DNA of 64,000 nucleotides from VBWE01 sp943372645 (GTDB lineage Bacteria > Bacteroidota > Bacteroidia > Palsa-965). Under the pieces are notes generated by a model. It made no database searches. It worked only from the letters and a program-made list of their open reading frames with translations, and was not told the origin of the DNA. Each line of letters opens with the position of its first letter. Position 1 is the first letter of the stretch. This document shows, in pieces, positions 50,289-59,118 of the stretch. The stretch is from contig CALRZN010000005.1 of the NCBI GenBank assembly GCA_943372645.1, positions 124,001 through 188,000 on the forward strand, in the 5' to 3' direction. Made by a program: the position numbers and the translations under genes.

Positions 50289-51587
50289 TTACTTGGTAAC
50301 GGTCATCTTTTTGGTTACGCGTGCACCGTCAACATTGATCGAGTAGAAGTAGATGCCAGCGTTGAGGCTGTTTACGTCCATTACGATGCTGTGGTCGCCG
50401 GCGGCTTTGTTGCCTTCGCGGGTCGAGTAAACTACTTTGCCGGTGAGGTCAGTTACGTCAAAAGTAACGTTACCGCCTTTTTTCAGCGAGTAGATTATTT
50501 TAGTTGAATTGTCAGCCGGGTTCGGAACGTTCTGTCCGAGGCCGATTCCGAGTTCGTTGATTTCTTTCACGCTGGTCGGCGGAGTAGTTACTTTCCAATC
50601 CCAGATGTGGTGCTCAAGCGAGTACGGTGCAGTAAATGCCCAGGTCGGGATGTAGTTACCGTTCCATGAGTTGCCTGCCAGGTTGTAACGCTCGTTGCTG
50701 CGTACAATGCCCGAAACGTTGAAGTCGCAGGTAGAAGACTGGTAGTTGCAGTCGTTGTAAATCGGGAAGGTACCGGCACCCTGCTCTTCGTACGAAGCAA
50801 ACAGGAAGCTGTTGAGTTCGGTTTCGAGGGTGTCATCAAATGCATAGGTGTAACCCGGTTTGAACATGATAGAAGCTGCTACCACTTTGCCTGCAGGTAC
50901 TACGAAGTTGTTTACACCAAATGACTTGTAACCAAAAAACGTTACCGAAGTATCAGCAATGGTCAGCGGAATTTTAACAATAGAAGTGTTGGTTGTTCCG
51001 GTTGCCATGTTGTTCAGGTAATCGTATTTCGGGTGTTTGAAACCAACCGTGTCTGTTCCATAGTTAGCTGCAGTTGTTCCGATGAAACCGCTGCTCAGGA
51101 AGTTTGCTGTGGTGCCGTTGTGCAGCAGCTTTACAATCAGTGTGTCAACGATGTTGTTGTTCTGGATGTTGCGCTCGTAAATGTAAACGAGACCCATCGA
51201 GTCAACTGAATACGCATCGTTGTCTGTAATGGTGCTTCCCGAATAAAAGTTGTGGTAATAAGCAGTCGGGTCAAGTGTCTGCGCAATGCTGTGAACCCAT
51301 ACATAGTCAAATGTACCTACACCAAATTCACCAAGTACGGTTGAATCCGGGAACAGGTAGTTGGCATTGATGGTGGCCAGGTTGCCATACAGTGAATCTG
51401 CCGCAAATGCATAGTTCAGCCAGTACGAAGTTGCACGATCCTGGTTGTGGTATTTTGCGGTGAGTTTGCTTTTATTGAATGCAGGTAATTGTGGTTTTGA
51501 AGGACCGCCAGTCTCACCCGAACTTTGCGCGAAAGCACCGGTTGAAAGTGCTGCGGCAAGAAATAACGTTGTAGAGAATTTCTTCAT
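50289..51587 (-). CDS. T9SS cargo protein (third tandem pair, member A)
   Basis: 432 residues with signal peptide (MKKFSTTLFLAAALSTGAFA) and T9SS type A tail (GLGQNVPNPADNSTKIIYSLKKGGNVTFDVTDLTGKVVY...NAGIYFYSINVDGARVTKKMTVTK). The body shares order and motifs with the gene at 51789-53027: YWLNYAFAADS, FPDSTVLGEFG, and the block RSNERYNLAGNSWNGNYIPTW just before TAPYSLEHHI. No enzyme motif seen. The coding sequence uses a narrow codon set (many CCG, GTT, AAC), which hints at high expression. Confidence 0.85.
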   Translation of the reverse strand: MKKFSTTLFLAAALSTGAFAQSSGETGGPSKPQLPAFNKSKLTAKYHNQDRATSYWLNYAFAADSLYGNLATINANYLFPDSTVLGEFGVGTFDYVWVHSIAQTLDPTAYYHNFYSGSTITDNDAYSVDSMGLVYIYERNIQNNNIVDTLIVKLLHNGTTANFLSSGFIGTTAANYGTDTVGFKHPKYDYLNNMATGTTNTSIVKIPLTIADTSVTFFGYKSFGVNNFVVPAGKVVAASIMFKPGYTYAFDDTLETELNSFLFASYEEQGAGTFPIYNDCNYQSSTCDFNVSGIVRSNERYNLAGNSWNGNYIPTWAFTAPYSLEHHIWDWKVTTPPTSVKEINELGIGLGQNVPNPADNSTKIIYSLKKGGNVTFDVTDLTGKVVYSTREGNKAAGDHSIVMDVNSLNAGIYFYSINVDGARVTKKMTVTK

Positions 51588-51615
51588 TGCTCAGTAGTTT
51601 TTTTAAGTTGAAAAT

Positions 51616-51623
51616 CAAAGTTA
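51616..51623 (-). promoter_or_regulatory. Bacteroidota -7 box (TAACTTTG)
   Basis: Exact match on the minus strand, 28 bases before the ATG at 51587. Confidence 0.6.
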
Positions 51624-51739
51624 AGAATTTCTCCCGAATACAGCATCGTTCAAAATGCTTTATCCTTCCTTAATTTATTGTACAATGGGCCGGGAGCCGG
51701 ATTGTTAAAATTCATTTTATGGCGGCAGACCATAAAAAA

Positions 51740-51765
51740 GAAAGGCTGCCCGAAGGCAGCCTTTC
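51740..51765 (-). terminator. Terminator of tandem member B
   Basis: 11-bp stem GAAAGGCTGCC / GGCAGCCTTTC with CGAA loop; reads into TTTTTTATGG on the minus strand. Confidence 0.82.
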
Positions 51766-51788
51766 CCGGAAATAAATTCCTGTTATGC

Positions 51789-53027
51789 TTAGTGCATTAC
51801 AACCAGTTTGCTGGTCGCTTTTGCATCGTTTGCATTGATGTTGATGAAGTATGTACCTGCAGCGAGATCGCCGGTGTTCAGGTTCACACGGTAGTCGCCC
51901 TGCTGCTTGTTGCCTTCGTTGATCGACATAACCACTTTACCAGTGATGTCTGTGATGTTGAGGGTAACTTTAGCTTCTGCTTTCAGCGAGTAGTCAACAA
52001 ACGAATTGCCGCTGGTCGGGTTCGGGTAAGCCGAAGCGATAGCAACAGTGTTGTGTTCTTCAACACCTACCACGTCGTTCAGCAGGAACGAAATGATGTG
52101 GTGCTCGGTCGAGTACGGAGTGGTCCATGCCCAGGTCGGGATGAAGTAACCGTTCCAGCCGTTTCCGTTCAGGTCGTAACGTACCGAAGTCGGCAGTGCA
52201 TACGAACAGTTGTAATCGCTGGTGCCAGTTCCGATTGTTCCGTAGAAAGTCGGGTCAGTGCTTGCACCGTTCTGCTCATACGAGAATACGTAGAATGCGT
52301 TTTTGTCAACGAGCGAGTCGGTGAGCGGAGTCCAGGTGTAACCCGGCTTGTACGATACAACAACACCGATACGGTTAGCACCGTTCTGTGCCGGTACGCC
52401 CGGGGTAGCAATAAGGATTTCGCTTACGTAGTTTGAGCTGTCAGCATCGCCGAGCAGGTAGTTGTATGAAGCAAGAACCTGTGACTGGGTGATGGTGTTG
52501 GTAGTCTGTACGTAAGTGATGTCCTGGTAAGAAGCGTTGGTAAGATCCCACTCCAGCGAAGCATCGTGCTTGATGATCTGAACCTGCAGGGTGTCAATTA
52601 CGTTGGTCGGCAGTGCACGCAGATAAGCGTAAGCAATGGCAACCGAATCCAGTTTGTACTGGTTCGAAGTGTTCCATGCGCTGAACGGCATGTTTTTCGG
52701 ATCCAGCATGGTAGCAGCTTTGTGGAACTGTGCGTAAGCAGTAGATCCGTCTGTGTACTGGCCGATGATGATAGTCGAATCCGGGAAAATTCCGAGGAAA
52801 TCGCCTGCAGCCATACCCGGTGTGTAACCGTTGTTGGCGTCATCCAGCATTAATGCGTAGTTGTACCAGGTTGTGGTACGTTCTCCGTTGTTCTGACCGT
52901 GGAGCACAGGTGTTCCAACGTGCAGTTTCGGATTTGCCACAGCTTCCGGGGCATTGAAACCGGCACGCTGCGCAATAGCTGAAGTGCCGATAAGCGCCAC
53001 AGCCACCATGGTGTAAATTTTTTTCAT
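51789..53027 (-). CDS. T9SS cargo protein (third tandem pair, member B)
   Basis: 412 residues with signal peptide (MKKIYTMVAVALIGTSAIA) and T9SS type A tail (IASAYPNPTSGNSFVDYSLKAEAKVTLNITDITGKVV...AAGTYFININANDAKATSKLVVMH). Body paralogous to its neighbour: TWYNYALMLDDAN, IFPDSTIIIGQYTDG, VSYKPGYTWTPLTDSLVDKNAFYVFSYEQ, LPTSVRYDLNGNGWNGYFI then TPYSTEHHI. Function unknown; predicted surface or secreted protein. Own promoter box (53068-53075). Confidence 0.85.
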   Translation of the reverse strand: MKKIYTMVAVALIGTSAIAQRAGFNAPEAVANPKLHVGTPVLHGQNNGERTTTWYNYALMLDDANNGYTPGMAAGDFLGIFPDSTIIIGQYTDGSTAYAQFHKAATMLDPKNMPFSAWNTSNQYKLDSVAIAYAYLRALPTNVIDTLQVQIIKHDASLEWDLTNASYQDITYVQTTNTITQSQVLASYNYLLGDADSSNYVSEILIATPGVPAQNGANRIGVVVSYKPGYTWTPLTDSLVDKNAFYVFSYEQNGASTDPTFYGTIGTGTSDYNCSYALPTSVRYDLNGNGWNGYFIPTWAWTTPYSTEHHIISFLLNDVVGVEEHNTVAIASAYPNPTSGNSFVDYSLKAEAKVTLNITDITGKVVMSINEGNKQQGDYRVNLNTGDLAAGTYFININANDAKATSKLVVMH

Positions 53028-53067
53028 TGTGAATTGTTTTTGTTTTGCGATGTTAGATTAATGTTTA

Positions 53068-53075
53068 CAAAGATA
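53068..53075 (-). promoter_or_regulatory. Bacteroidota -7 box (TATCTTTG)
   Basis: Exact match on the minus strand, 40 bases before the ATG at 53027. Confidence 0.6.
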
Positions 53076-53141
53076 AAATTTAGTTCCTGAACTACCAAAA
53101 TGAATTAAATAACCCACCTTACGCGTTCAGATACCGGTTTT

Positions 53142-55991
53142 TCAGGCCATTTCCGGCATGTAGCTTTCCATGGGCGGGCAGGCACAGATCAGGTTGCGGT
53201 CGCCGTGGGCGTTATCCACCCGACCCACACTCGGCCAGAACTTCGAGTCGCGCACCCATTTCAGCGGGAAGGCCGCTTTTTCACGGGTATAGGCATGGTT
53301 CCAGGTATCGGTAATAACACCGGAAGCCGTATGCGGCGCGTTCTTCAGCACGTTGTCTGTAATGTCGGCTGTACCGTCAGCGATTTCCGCAATTTCGTGG
53401 CGGATCTGGATCATGGCGTGGCAGAACTTGTCCAGCTCGGCCTTGCTTTCACTTTCGGTAGGCTCAATCATCAGCGTATCATGTACCGGGAATGCCACCG
53501 TGGGCGCATGGTACCCGTAATCCATCAGGCGTTTGGCGATATCACCCACTTCTACTTTCGCGGTACGTTTAAAATCAACACACTGCAGGATCATTTCATG
53601 GGCCACGCGGCCGTTTTTATTGGTGTAAAGTGTGTCGTAATACGGCTTCAGGATTTCCTTCATGTAGTTCGCATTCAGGATCGCCATTTTGGTCGAATTT
53701 GTTACGCCTTCAGCACCAAGCATTTTAATGTAGCCATAAGAAATCAATAGGATTAATGCGCTGCCCCATGGTGCTGCAGAAACAGCCGGGATGGATTTGC
53801 TGCCGCCGGTTGCCACTACCGGGTGTCCGGGCAGGTACGGTGCCAGGTGCGCCGCCACGCCGATCGGTCCCATGCCGGGGCCGCCTCCGCCGTGCGGAAT
53901 CGCAAATGTTTTGTGCAGGTTCAGGTGGCATACGTCGGCGCCGATGTTGCCCGGGCTGGTCAGACCAACCTGTGCGTTCATGTTCGCACCGTCCATATAT
54001 ACCTGTCCGCCGTTATGGTGAATGATGTTGGTGATTTCAATAATGCCCTCTTCAAACACGCCGTGTGTGGACGGGTAGGTAACCATGAGGCACGACAGTT
54101 TGTCTTTGTGCTGTTCGGCTTTTGCTTTCAGGTCGGCCACATCAATGTTGCCGTTGTCGTCGCATTTTACCACCACGATGTCCATACCGGCCATAGCGGC
54201 CGATGCCGGGTTGGTGCCGTGTGCGCTCGACGGAATGAGTGCCACATTGCGGTGCCCGTTTCCGTTGGCCATGTGATAGGCGCGGATCACCATGAGGCCT
54301 GCGTATTCGCCCTGTGCGCCCGAGTTGGGCTGAAACGACATGGCCGCAAAGCCGGTGATTTCACACAGGTCTTTTTCAAGCCCGTTGAAAATTTCGGTGT
54401 AACCGGCTGCCTGTTCAGCAGGAACAAACGGGTGAATGCCCGCAAATTCCGGCCACGTAATCGGGTACAGCTCCGAAGCCGCATTCAGTTTCATGGTACA
54501 TGAACCGAGCGAAATCATGGAGTGCGTAAGCGAAAGGTCTTTGTTTTCAAGGCGTTTGATGTAACGCATCATTTCTGTTTCCGAATGGAAACTGCTGAAG
54601 ATCGGGTGGCCCAGGTACGCCGTGCTGCGGTTCATGCTGCCGAAATCAACCGGCTGTGCAGGTGCAGCAGCAGCACCAAGTACGCTGATAATGTCTGCAA
54701 GGTCGCTTTCGCTTACAGTCTGATCGAGGCTGATGTGCACCGATGTGTTGCCGTAACGGAAGTTGATGCCGGCCGCTTCTGCCGTAGCTTTCAGCTGTGC
54801 CGTTGTTTTTCCGGCAGGCAGTTCAAACGAAACGGTATCAAAGAATAAGGTGTTGATGCGTTTGTAGCCGGCTTTATCAGCAGCGGCAGCAAGGCGGGTC
54901 GTTTTTTCGTGAATGTCAGCGGCAATGGCTTTGATGCCTTCCGGTCCATGATATACGGCGTACATCGAGGCCATGATGGCGAGCAGTGCCTGCGCGGTGC
55001 AGATGTTCGATGTTGCTTTTTCACGTTTGATATGCTGTTCGCGCGTCTGCAGCGCCATGCGCAGTGCCTGGTTGCCGTAGCTGTCAACCGAAACACCGAT
55101 GATACGGCCGGGCAGCATGCGTTTATATTCATCGCGGGTTGCAAAAAATGCAGCGTGCGGTCCGCCGTAGCCCATGGGAACACCAAAACGCTGCGAGTTG
55201 CCGAATACCACATCTGCGCCCCATTCGCCGGGTGCTTTTAAGTGGGTGAGGGCAAGCAGGTCGGTTGCAACGGCCACACCGGCACCCACCGCGTGGGCGG
55301 CAGCAGCGAAGGCTTCGTAGTCGTTTACTTCACCGTTGATATCCGGGTACTGCAGCAGTGTGCCGAAGAAGGATTCATCAATGGTAAATGTATTGTGATT
55401 GCCGGTTACCAGTTCAATGCCAAGCGGTGCCGAACGTGTTTTTAATACATCCAGTGTTTGCGGGAAACAGTTTTCAGAAACAAAAAATTTATGCGCATTG
55501 CGTTTCACCGCTTCGCGGCTGCGGCCGCTGAACAGCAGCGCCATTGCTTCGGCTGCGGCAGTAGCTTCATCCAGCAGCGATGCGTTTGCGAGGGGCAGGC
55601 CGGTAAAATCAATTACCATGGTCTGGAAATTCAGGAGCGCTTCGAGGCGGCCCTGCGCAATTTCGGCCTGGTATGGCGTGTAGGCCGTGTACCAGCCCGG
55701 ATTTTCAAGAATGTTGCGCTGAATTACCGGCGGTACAATGGTGCCGTAATAACCCAGCCCGATGTAGGAGCGGAACAGTTTGTTTTTTGAAGCAGTTACT
55801 TTCAGCTGTTTGTGGTATTCAAACTCGCTCAGGCCTTCGGCAAGTGCCAGCGGTTTTTTCAGGCGGATGGCCGACGGAATGGTTTGTTCAATCAGTTCAT
55901 CAACAGATGCAACACCAATGGTGCGGAGCATTTCCTGTGTTTCCTTTTCTGAAGGGCCGATATGGCGGCGTGTGAATTTGTCGGTAGACAT
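53142..55991 (-). CDS. gcvP: Glycine dehydrogenase (decarboxylating), P-protein
   Basis: 949 residues, the single-chain form with both the alpha-like and beta-like halves. Decarboxylates glycine and passes the aminomethyl group to the lipoyl H-protein in the glycine cleavage system. PLP Lys is about residue 694 in HLNLHKTFAIPHGGGGPG. Family landmarks: MLRTIGVASVDELIEQTIP near the start, GYYGTIVPPVIQRNILENPGW, and LLISYGYIKMLGAEG. gcvT and gcvH are not nearby. Promoter box at 56038-56045. Confidence 0.97.
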   Translation of the reverse strand: MSTDKFTRRHIGPSEKETQEMLRTIGVASVDELIEQTIPSAIRLKKPLALAEGLSEFEYHKQLKVTASKNKLFRSYIGLGYYGTIVPPVIQRNILENPGWYTAYTPYQAEIAQGRLEALLNFQTMVIDFTGLPLANASLLDEATAAAEAMALLFSGRSREAVKRNAHKFFVSENCFPQTLDVLKTRSAPLGIELVTGNHNTFTIDESFFGTLLQYPDINGEVNDYEAFAAAAHAVGAGVAVATDLLALTHLKAPGEWGADVVFGNSQRFGVPMGYGGPHAAFFATRDEYKRMLPGRIIGVSVDSYGNQALRMALQTREQHIKREKATSNICTAQALLAIMASMYAVYHGPEGIKAIAADIHEKTTRLAAAADKAGYKRINTLFFDTVSFELPAGKTTAQLKATAEAAGINFRYGNTSVHISLDQTVSESDLADIISVLGAAAAPAQPVDFGSMNRSTAYLGHPIFSSFHSETEMMRYIKRLENKDLSLTHSMISLGSCTMKLNAASELYPITWPEFAGIHPFVPAEQAAGYTEIFNGLEKDLCEITGFAAMSFQPNSGAQGEYAGLMVIRAYHMANGNGHRNVALIPSSAHGTNPASAAMAGMDIVVVKCDDNGNIDVADLKAKAEQHKDKLSCLMVTYPSTHGVFEEGIIEITNIIHHNGGQVYMDGANMNAQVGLTSPGNIGADVCHLNLHKTFAIPHGGGGPGMGPIGVAAHLAPYLPGHPVVATGGSKSIPAVSAAPWGSALILLISYGYIKMLGAEGVTNSTKMAILNANYMKEILKPYYDTLYTNKNGRVAHEMILQCVDFKRTAKVEVGDIAKRLMDYGYHAPTVAFPVHDTLMIEPTESESKAELDKFCHAMIQIRHEIAEIADGTADITDNVLKNAPHTASGVITDTWNHAYTREKAAFPLKWVRDSKFWPSVGRVDNAHGDRNLICACPPMESYMPEMA

Positions 55992-56037
55992 GCAATGTGC
56001 GTTAAAGCGTGAATGTTGCGTAACTGAAAATCGGGGG

Positions 56038-56045
56038 CAAAGATA
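56038..56045 (-). promoter_or_regulatory. Bacteroidota -7 box (TATCTTTG)
   Basis: Exact match on the minus strand, 46 bases before the gcvP ATG. Confidence 0.55.
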
Positions 56046-56123
56046 ACGAATTATTACCCTCGCACGGTCGGCCGGTACCTGCTAAAAATCAGTTTTGCTC
56101 ATGGCCGGTTATTCTGTTTATGG

Positions 56124-56131
56124 TATCTTTG
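56124..56131 (+). promoter_or_regulatory. Bacteroidota -7 box (TATCTTTG)
   Basis: Exact match 24 bases before the ATG at 56156. It lies inside the upstream in-frame extension and so argues for the shorter gene. Confidence 0.6.
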
Positions 56132-56155
56132 GAAAAATCATTCTATCCTTTAACA

Positions 56156-56803
56156 ATGCGCCGGCTGCTGATTGTCCTGTTCTGTACCTGTTGTTTTTCC
56201 GGCCTGGTGAAGGCCCAGCTTACGATTGATTCCACGCAGACCCTTCCCGATACGGTGCAACTGATGAGCGGTAAAACGCTGGTGGGTTTTGTGCGTTCGC
56301 AAACGGAAGACCAGTTAAAAATCCGCGTTCCGAAAAAAAACCAGCTCAAACTCGAAATCGTGGAACTCGATCTCGTTTTTGCTGTGCGCCATCCGAACGG
56401 GAAAGAAGAAGTTTTGTACAAACAGGATACGCTGTTCGGCAATTATTTCACACCGCAGGAAGTACGTTATTTTATGGTGGGTGAAAACGATGCCCGAAAA
56501 GCGTACCGCAGCCCGGTTGCCACAGCGGGCGGATTTGTAACCGGTGCCGCCGCATCCATTGCCGTAGGTCCGTTTTTCGGATTACCGGCTGCGTTTGTAT
56601 TTGGCGGCGTAACCACGTTTACCCGCGTAAAAATCCGGCCCGGCACCGTTTCCAATCCGCAGAATCTGAAATTTGATACGTATCTGCTGGGCTATGAAAA
56701 AGAAGCCCGCAAACGCCGGATGTTCCGCTCAATGATTGCCGGTATGGCCGGATACGCCACCGGGCTGGTAATGAGTTACACGGTGCTTAAACAAACCGAC
56801 TGA
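56156..56803 (+). CDS. Exported membrane-associated protein of unknown function
   Basis: 215 residues from 56156 with signal sequence (LLIVLFCTCCFSGLVKAQ). The N-terminal part (DTVQLMSGKTLVGFVRSQTEDQLKIRVPKK) looks like a small SH3-like strand domain often seen in exported Bacteroidota proteins. Two Gly/Ala-rich hydrophobic segments (VATAGGFVTGAAASIAVGPFFGLPAAFVFGG, SMIAGMAGYATGLVMSYTVL) may insert in a membrane. The stop lies two bases before the start of a UbiA-like gene, so the pair forms an operon. Function not recognised. Confidence 0.7.
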   Translation: MRRLLIVLFCTCCFSGLVKAQLTIDSTQTLPDTVQLMSGKTLVGFVRSQTEDQLKIRVPKKNQLKLEIVELDLVFAVRHPNGKEEVLYKQDTLFGNYFTPQEVRYFMVGENDARKAYRSPVATAGGFVTGAAASIAVGPFFGLPAAFVFGGVTTFTRVKIRPGTVSNPQNLKFDTYLLGYEKEARKRRMFRSMIAGMAGYATGLVMSYTVLKQTD

Positions 56804-56805
56804 CG

Positions 56806-57714
56806 TTGAAACCGACAGCGCGCCCGATCGTTCAGCGGATATTCGATTATATCGTTTTCGGGAACTGGCTGGTCGGACTGGTGGCCGCAGGATTCCTATG
56901 TATTTCTGATCTGCTTTTGCACAACGCAATTCCCGTTGCGTATTATGCGCTCGTTTTTTTTGCGAGCATCTTATTATACAGCCTGCAGCGCGTGGTTATT
57001 TTTTTTCGGAAAGAAACCTGGGAGTCCACCACACAGCGCCATGCCTGGCTGCTGCGTAATAAAAAACTGCTGCTCGGACAAACCGCATTTACCGGTTTTG
57101 TTGCGGTTTTTTTATCGCTTTCGTTTTTCAAATTCGTTCAACTGATGCTGCTTGTTTTACCGGCACTGGCCGTTTCGCTGGCATACGCGCTGCCGCTTTT
57201 CCCGGTCAAAGGCCGCTGGATCAGGCTGCGTGATTTTCCCTTCCTGAAAATTTTTCTGATTGCCGCGGTGTGGGTTTATCTAACGGTATTTATTCCGCTC
57301 CTGTTTTCAAACATACCGGTAGTAGCCACTCTTGAAGTAATACCGTTTGATATGTTGTGCTGGGGATTCGAACTGTTCCTGCTCATCGTGGCGCTCACCA
57401 TTCCGTTCGATATCCGCGATCTGCCTTACGAAGCCGGAAAAGTAAAAACCATTCCCGGTGTATTGGGCTGGCGCAATGCGCAGCTGCTGGCCATGCTGTT
57501 GTTGTTTACCGCGTTGTGTTTACGGGTGCTCGGCAATGCAACAGAAAGTCATTTTCTGAATCCCGGATTTTTTGCTGCGTTGCTGTGGTACGGATGCGCA
57601 GCGACCATGCTGCTGAAAACAAATCCGTCGCGCGGCGAATATTTTTATTCGTTCGGGATGGACGGATTGTTTGTACTTTACGCGTTGCTCTTACTGGGCG
57701 CAGGCAATATCTAA
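56806..57714 (+). CDS. UbiA-like multi-pass membrane protein (prenyltransferase-related)
   Basis: 302 residues with eight or nine membrane helices; starts with TTG two bases after the preceding stop. The second Asp-rich motif of UbiA prenyltransferases is recognisable in PFDIRDLPYEAGKVKTIPGVLG. The first motif (NxxxDxxxD), expected around residues 55-70, is degenerate here (LLYSLQRVVIFF) and has no Asp. Prenyl transfer may therefore be lost or altered. Its 3' end overlaps the convergent hemL by 24 bases. Confidence 0.7.
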   Translation: MKPTARPIVQRIFDYIVFGNWLVGLVAAGFLCISDLLLHNAIPVAYYALVFFASILLYSLQRVVIFFRKETWESTTQRHAWLLRNKKLLLGQTAFTGFVAVFLSLSFFKFVQLMLLVLPALAVSLAYALPLFPVKGRWIRLRDFPFLKIFLIAAVWVYLTVFIPLLFSNIPVVATLEVIPFDMLCWGFELFLLIVALTIPFDIRDLPYEAGKVKTIPGVLGWRNAQLLAMLLLFTALCLRVLGNATESHFLNPGFFAALLWYGCAATMLLKTNPSRGEYFYSFGMDGLFVLYALLLLGAGNI

Positions 57715-58986
57715 TGCAGCGGTAAAAGCAGCAATTGTTTTTTCAATATCCGCATCACTCAGCGCTTCCGAAACAAAACCAACTTCATATCCCGAAGGGC
57801 CGAGATAGATGCCACGCTCCAGCAGTTCGGCATGCAGCACGCGGAAGTACTTCATACTGTCTGCATCAATCTGGTCGGCGCGGCGGATGTGTTCTTCCCG
57901 CGAAAATGCAATCCAGAAAATGGAGCCGATGCGGTGCATAATCACCGGGTAGTTTTTAGCATCGCAGTGCGCCTGGATGGCATCGGTAAGCCTGTTGGTT
58001 TTCGTTTCCAGTGCGTTGTAAAATCCGGGTTTCAGGCACTCGCGCAGTTGTGCAATGCCCGCACTCATGGCCACCGGGTTGCCCGAAAGTGTTCCCGCCT
58101 GGTACACATTGCCTTCGGGTGAAATATGGCTCATAATATCTGCCGAAGCTGCATACGCACCAACCGGCAATCCACCCCCGATAATTTTTCCGAACGTGAT
58201 AATATCCGGCTGAATGTGGTAATGCCCCGCCGCGCCGGTAAAGCCCACGCGGAAACCGGAAATCACTTCGTCGAACAGCAGCAGCGCACCGTGTTGGGTG
58301 CACATTTCACGCAGCGTTTTCAGAAACTCGGGGCGTTGCAGCAGCAGGCCGTTGTTGGCCGGTACAGGCTCAATAATTACCGTTGCTATTTCCGGTCCGT
58401 AGGTGGCAAATGCTTCCTGCAAAGCATTCTCATCATCAAGCGCAATAACAATAGTTTCTGCTGCAAATGCTTCCGGAACACCGGCCGAAGAGGAACTGCC
58501 GAATGTTACTAATCCCGAACCGGCTTTTACCAGCAGCGCATCAGTATGCCCGTGGTAGCAGCCTTCAAATTTCAGGATTTTGCTGCGTCCCGTAACCCCG
58601 CGCGCAAGGCGGATAGCGCTCATCACGGCTTCGGTGCCGGAACTTACAAAGCGGATTTTTTCGATGTACGGATGGTTGGAAAGAATTAGCTCCGCCAACT
58701 CGTTTTCAAGCGCAGTAGGTGCACCGAATGACGTGCCTTTTTCAAGCGCAGCCACAATGTTGTTTTTTACCGCAACGTTGGCATGGCCGAGAATAAGCGG
58801 CCCCCACGAGCAGCAGTAGTCAATAAATTCGTTGCCGTCGGCATCCCAGATGTGCGAACCGGCACCACGGTCAATAAACAACGGTGTTCCGCCCACCGAG
58901 CGGAATGCACGTACCGGCGAATTTACACCCCCCGGAAAATAAGTTTGGGCCTGCTGAAAAAGTGCTGCGGAGCGATCGCGTTTCAT
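57691..58986 (-). CDS. hemL: Glutamate-1-semialdehyde 2,1-aminomutase
   Basis: 431 residues; converts glutamate-1-semialdehyde to 5-aminolevulinate in the C5 haem pathway. PLP Lys in IITFGKIIGGGLPVGAYAAS; substrate-side motifs PGGVNSPVRAFRSVGGTP and SSGTEAVMSAIRLARG. This fits a cell that makes a multiheme cytochrome. Promoter box TACTTTTG 19 bases upstream. Tail-to-tail overlap of 24 bases with the UbiA-like gene. Confidence 0.96.
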   Translation of the reverse strand: MKRDRSAALFQQAQTYFPGGVNSPVRAFRSVGGTPLFIDRGAGSHIWDADGNEFIDYCCSWGPLILGHANVAVKNNIVAALEKGTSFGAPTALENELAELILSNHPYIEKIRFVSSGTEAVMSAIRLARGVTGRSKILKFEGCYHGHTDALLVKAGSGLVTFGSSSSAGVPEAFAAETIVIALDDENALQEAFATYGPEIATVIIEPVPANNGLLLQRPEFLKTLREMCTQHGALLLFDEVISGFRVGFTGAAGHYHIQPDIITFGKIIGGGLPVGAYAASADIMSHISPEGNVYQAGTLSGNPVAMSAGIAQLRECLKPGFYNALETKTNRLTDAIQAHCDAKNYPVIMHRIGSIFWIAFSREEHIRRADQIDADSMKYFRVLHAELLERGIYLGPSGYEVGFVSEALSDADIEKTIAAFTAALDIACAQ

Positions 58987-59005
58987 CGGGAACAGTTTTG
59001 GTGTG

Positions 59006-59013
59006 CAAAAGTA
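59006..59013 (-). promoter_or_regulatory. Bacteroidota -7 box (TACTTTTG)
   Basis: Exact TAnnTTTG on the minus strand, 19 bases before the hemL ATG. Confidence 0.6.
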
Positions 59014-59081
59014 CGTGTAGCCGTGTGATTTTTGTCATAAAATCGTCGGAAGATAAATCGCCGATATGTAAAGGAGAGTCT

Positions 59082-59089
59082 TATTTTTG
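59082..59089 (+). promoter_or_regulatory. Bacteroidota -7 box (TATTTTTG)
   Basis: Exact match 29 bases before the kynU ATG at 59119. Confidence 0.6.
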
Positions 59090-59118
59090 CCATCGCGCTT
59101 TTCCGCACCCGCCTTATT

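Noticed and set aside
51678..52436. 252-residue plus-strand frame opposite a T9SS cargo gene
   Set aside because: Val/Cys-rich antisense shadow; starts inside a terminator region.
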